Origin: Spirosoma rhododendri
Lineage (GTDB): Bacteria > Bacteroidota > Bacteroidia > Cytophagales > Spirosomataceae
Direction: 5' to 3'
DNA: 64,000 nt
Assembly (NCBI RefSeq): GCF_012849055.1
Contig: NZ_CP051677.1
Coordinates: 2,929,001-2,993,000 of the forward strand
The notes under the pieces are model-generated. The model ran no database searches. It was given only the letters and a program-made list of their open reading frames with translations, and was not told where the DNA came from. This document shows, piece after piece, positions 62,291 through 64,000 of the stretch; positions within the stretch are counted from its first letter, which is position 1; each line of letters opens with the position of its first letter. The position numbers were made by a program, and so were the translations under genes.

Positions 62291-64000
62291 ATGGCCGACG
62301 TTAACGGCGACGGTAAACTGGATTTGTACATCTCTCGTTCCGGCACGATCCGCCCCGAAAATCGCATCCCCGAACTGCTCATCAACGACGGACCCGATGC
62401 GCAGGGGATTCCGCATTTCACCAACCGCACCGCCGAATACGGGCTGGCGCAGCCGGTGCAAAGCACGCAGGGCGTCTTCTTCGATTATGACCGCGACGGT
62501 GATCTCGACCTGTTTCAACTGAACCACAACCCCCGGCTGCTGCCTATTCTCGACCCGCAGGCTACGGCGGCCATCATGAAGCAGCCTGACCCGCAAATCG
62601 GCGTTCGGCTCTACAAAAACGAGGGCAAGCGCTTTACCGATGTAACGGCAAAATCGGGCCTAAGTAGTTCACCCCTGAGCTACGGGCTGGGCGTGGGTGT
62701 GTCGGACCTGAACAACGACGGCTGGCCCGATCTCTACGTGTCGAACGACTACGGTGTACCCGATTATCTGTACATCAATCAGGCGGGAAAAGGTGGGCCG
62801 TACTTCCGCGACGCGCTGAAAACGAGCGTGGGGCATACGTCCAACTTCTCGATGGGTAACGCTGTCGCCGACGTCAACAACGACACCCGGCCCGACATCG
62901 TGACACTGGACATGCTGCCCGAAGACAACCGGCGGCAGAAACTGCTGATGGCCCCCGACAACTACGAAAAGTATGATCTCGCCGTGCAATCGGGCTTTCA
63001 CCACCAGAACATGCGGAACATGCTGCAAGTAAACAACGGCGACGGGACGTATCGTGAGGTAGGCCAACTGGCGGGCATTTCGAATACCGACTGGAGTTGG
63101 TCGCCGTTGCTGGCCGATTACGATAACGACGGATGGAAAGACCTGTACATTACCAACGGTTACGTCCGCGACTATACGAACCAGGATTTCCTGAAGTTCA
63201 TGAACGACTTCATGCAGAGCCGCCCGACCAATCCCACGCGGGAAGACGTGCTGGAACTGGTGCATAAAATGCCTGCCTCAAACGTCACGAACTACATGTT
63301 CCGCAACCGCACCGGCGATGAACCCGCCGAGCAGTCGGGCGAGGTACGCTTCGCGAACATGGGGCCGAACTGGGGACTAACGCAGGCGTCGAACAGCACC
63401 GGTGCCGCCTACGCCGACCTCGACAACGACGGTGATTTGGATTTGATCGTCAACAACACAAATCAGACGGCATTTATCTACCAGAACGAAGCCCGTTCGC
63501 AGGCGAAGCACCATTTTCTGACGGTGAAATTGGTCGGTAGCGGAACCAACACGCAGGGGCTGGGCGCGAAACTGACGCTTTACCGGGCCGGTCGGCAGCA
63601 GTTTCAGGAGCAGATGCCAACGCGGGGCTATCAGTCGAGCATGTCGCCCCGGCTGCACTTCGGACTGGGCGGTGAACCCGCCATCGACTCGCTGCGAATC
63701 GTTTGGCCAACGGGCAAAGAGCAACTCCTGAAAGCCCCCAAAGCCGACCAAATGCTGACCCTGCGCGAGAGCGACGCCCGCGAAACCTACCGGGCACCGA
63801 AGGCCGGGCCGTCGCTGTTCGTCGAAACGAAATCGCCCATTGCCCGAACCTATTCGACCGTCGCGACCAATGATTTCAAGCGTCAACCACTGCTGGTTAA
63901 TGCGCAGTCGTTCGGCGGGCCGTGTCTGGTAAAGGGCGACGTTAACGGCGATGGGCTGGAGGATGTCTACGCGGGCGGCAACAGCGGGCAGGCCGGTATG
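62291..64000 (+). CDS. FG-GAP/ASPIC (CRTAC1-like) lipoprotein, 3' part, running off the window
   Basis: The continuation of the gene above in another frame, in fact coherent from about 62261 (NENPWKTGVTMADVNGDG). It is open to base 64000, so the end is missing; the first ATG is at 62291. Repeated VCBS/FG-GAP loops of the form DxNxDGxxD occur (VADVNNDTRPDIV, LADYDNDGWKDLYI, YADLDNDGDLDLI). An ASPIC/UnbV region (GLGAKLTLYRAGRQQFQEQM to IDSLRIVWPTGK) follows. These surface proteins often sit beside SusCD genes in Bacteroidota. The role is probably substrate capture or adhesion, not proven. Confidence 0.78.
   Translation, partial: MADVNGDGKLDLYISRSGTIRPENRIPELLINDGPDAQGIPHFTNRTAEYGLAQPVQSTQGVFFDYDRDGDLDLFQLNHNPRLLPILDPQATAAIMKQPDPQIGVRLYKNEGKRFTDVTAKSGLSSSPLSYGLGVGVSDLNNDGWPDLYVSNDYGVPDYLYINQAGKGGPYFRDALKTSVGHTSNFSMGNAVADVNNDTRPDIVTLDMLPEDNRRQKLLMAPDNYEKYDLAVQSGFHHQNMRNMLQVNNGDGTYREVGQLAGISNTDWSWSPLLADYDNDGWKDLYITNGYVRDYTNQDFLKFMNDFMQSRPTNPTREDVLELVHKMPASNVTNYMFRNRTGDEPAEQSGEVRFANMGPNWGLTQASNSTGAAYADLDNDGDLDLIVNNTNQTAFIYQNEARSQAKHHFLTVKLVGSGTNTQGLGAKLTLYRAGRQQFQEQMPTRGYQSSMSPRLHFGLGGEPAIDSLRIVWPTGKEQLLKAPKADQMLTLRESDARETYRAPKAGPSLFVETKSPIARTYSTVATNDFKRQPLLVNAQSFGGPCLVKGDVNGDGLEDVYAGGNSGQAGM

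Overview
The window looks like the chromosome of a Bacteroidota bacterium of the order Cytophagales, most like the Spirosoma/Fibrella group. This is inferred from gene families, not from a search. The signs are two SusC/SusD pairs, further TonB receptors with carboxypeptidase-regulatory N-termini, DUF3822 next to coaD, DUF5723, a CRTAC1-like FG-GAP lipoprotein, moderately high G+C, and promoters with the Bacteroidota -7 element TAnnTTTG instead of strong Shine-Dalgarno sites. I saw no tRNA, rRNA, CRISPR array, insertion sequence or prophage.

Layout. 1-12.6 kb is mostly housekeeping: the end of dapF, a bestrophin, a rhodanese, htpG, a lone response regulator, a DUF4126 protein, a RecD-like helicase, a CBS protein, two Nudix proteins, DUF3822, coaD and a CNNM/CorC-type protein. 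12.6-17.9 kb holds an ABC exporter, a divergent mntH/mntR pair with a candidate operator between them, and an LptF/LptG permease. 18-28.5 kb is a membrane glycosylation locus: an EamA transporter, then three successive pairs of polytopic membrane protein plus polyprenyl-phosphate-type GT2, ending in an MBOAT acyltransferase. 28.5-31.6 kb has msrB, a Uma2 nuclease-fold protein, a MoxR ATPase and prmC. 31.7-40.3 kb has two related TonB receptors, ribD, a second Uma2 protein and a small lipoprotein. 40.9-51 kb is metabolism and maintenance: nagA, an ABM-domain protein, aroE, DedA, a ComA-like phosphosulfolactate synthase, a thioesterase, rplU-rpmA, an Nfu protein, a DUF5723 barrel and recG. 51-61.7 kb is a tandem pair of SusC-SusD units. 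They are followed by a frameshifted FG-GAP/ASPIC lipoprotein that runs off the end.

The most unusual signal is a set of 17 long inverted repeats, nearly all in short intergenic gaps. In most, the first arm begins 3-12 bases after a stop codon. In 15 of them each arm is a degenerate tandem array of a short unit of 4, 7 or 8 bases, for example GTTTAAG, GANT, GGTTTAC, ACAGGATT or AAAGTTGT. The other arm is its reverse complement across a loop of roughly 12-60 bases. The unit differs from locus to locus while the architecture stays the same. One copy lies in frame inside ribD, one covers the stop codons of two convergent genes, and three carry a similar GC-rich insert. Two more elements (35907-36006 and 61795-61881) are REP-like: each arm is itself a hairpin.

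Several start codons were moved downstream of the longest reading frame because a TAnnTTTG element lies inside the longer version. This applies to the Nudix gene at 8040, the CNNM/CorC gene at 10889, the GT2 gene at 23013, prmC and the thioesterase.
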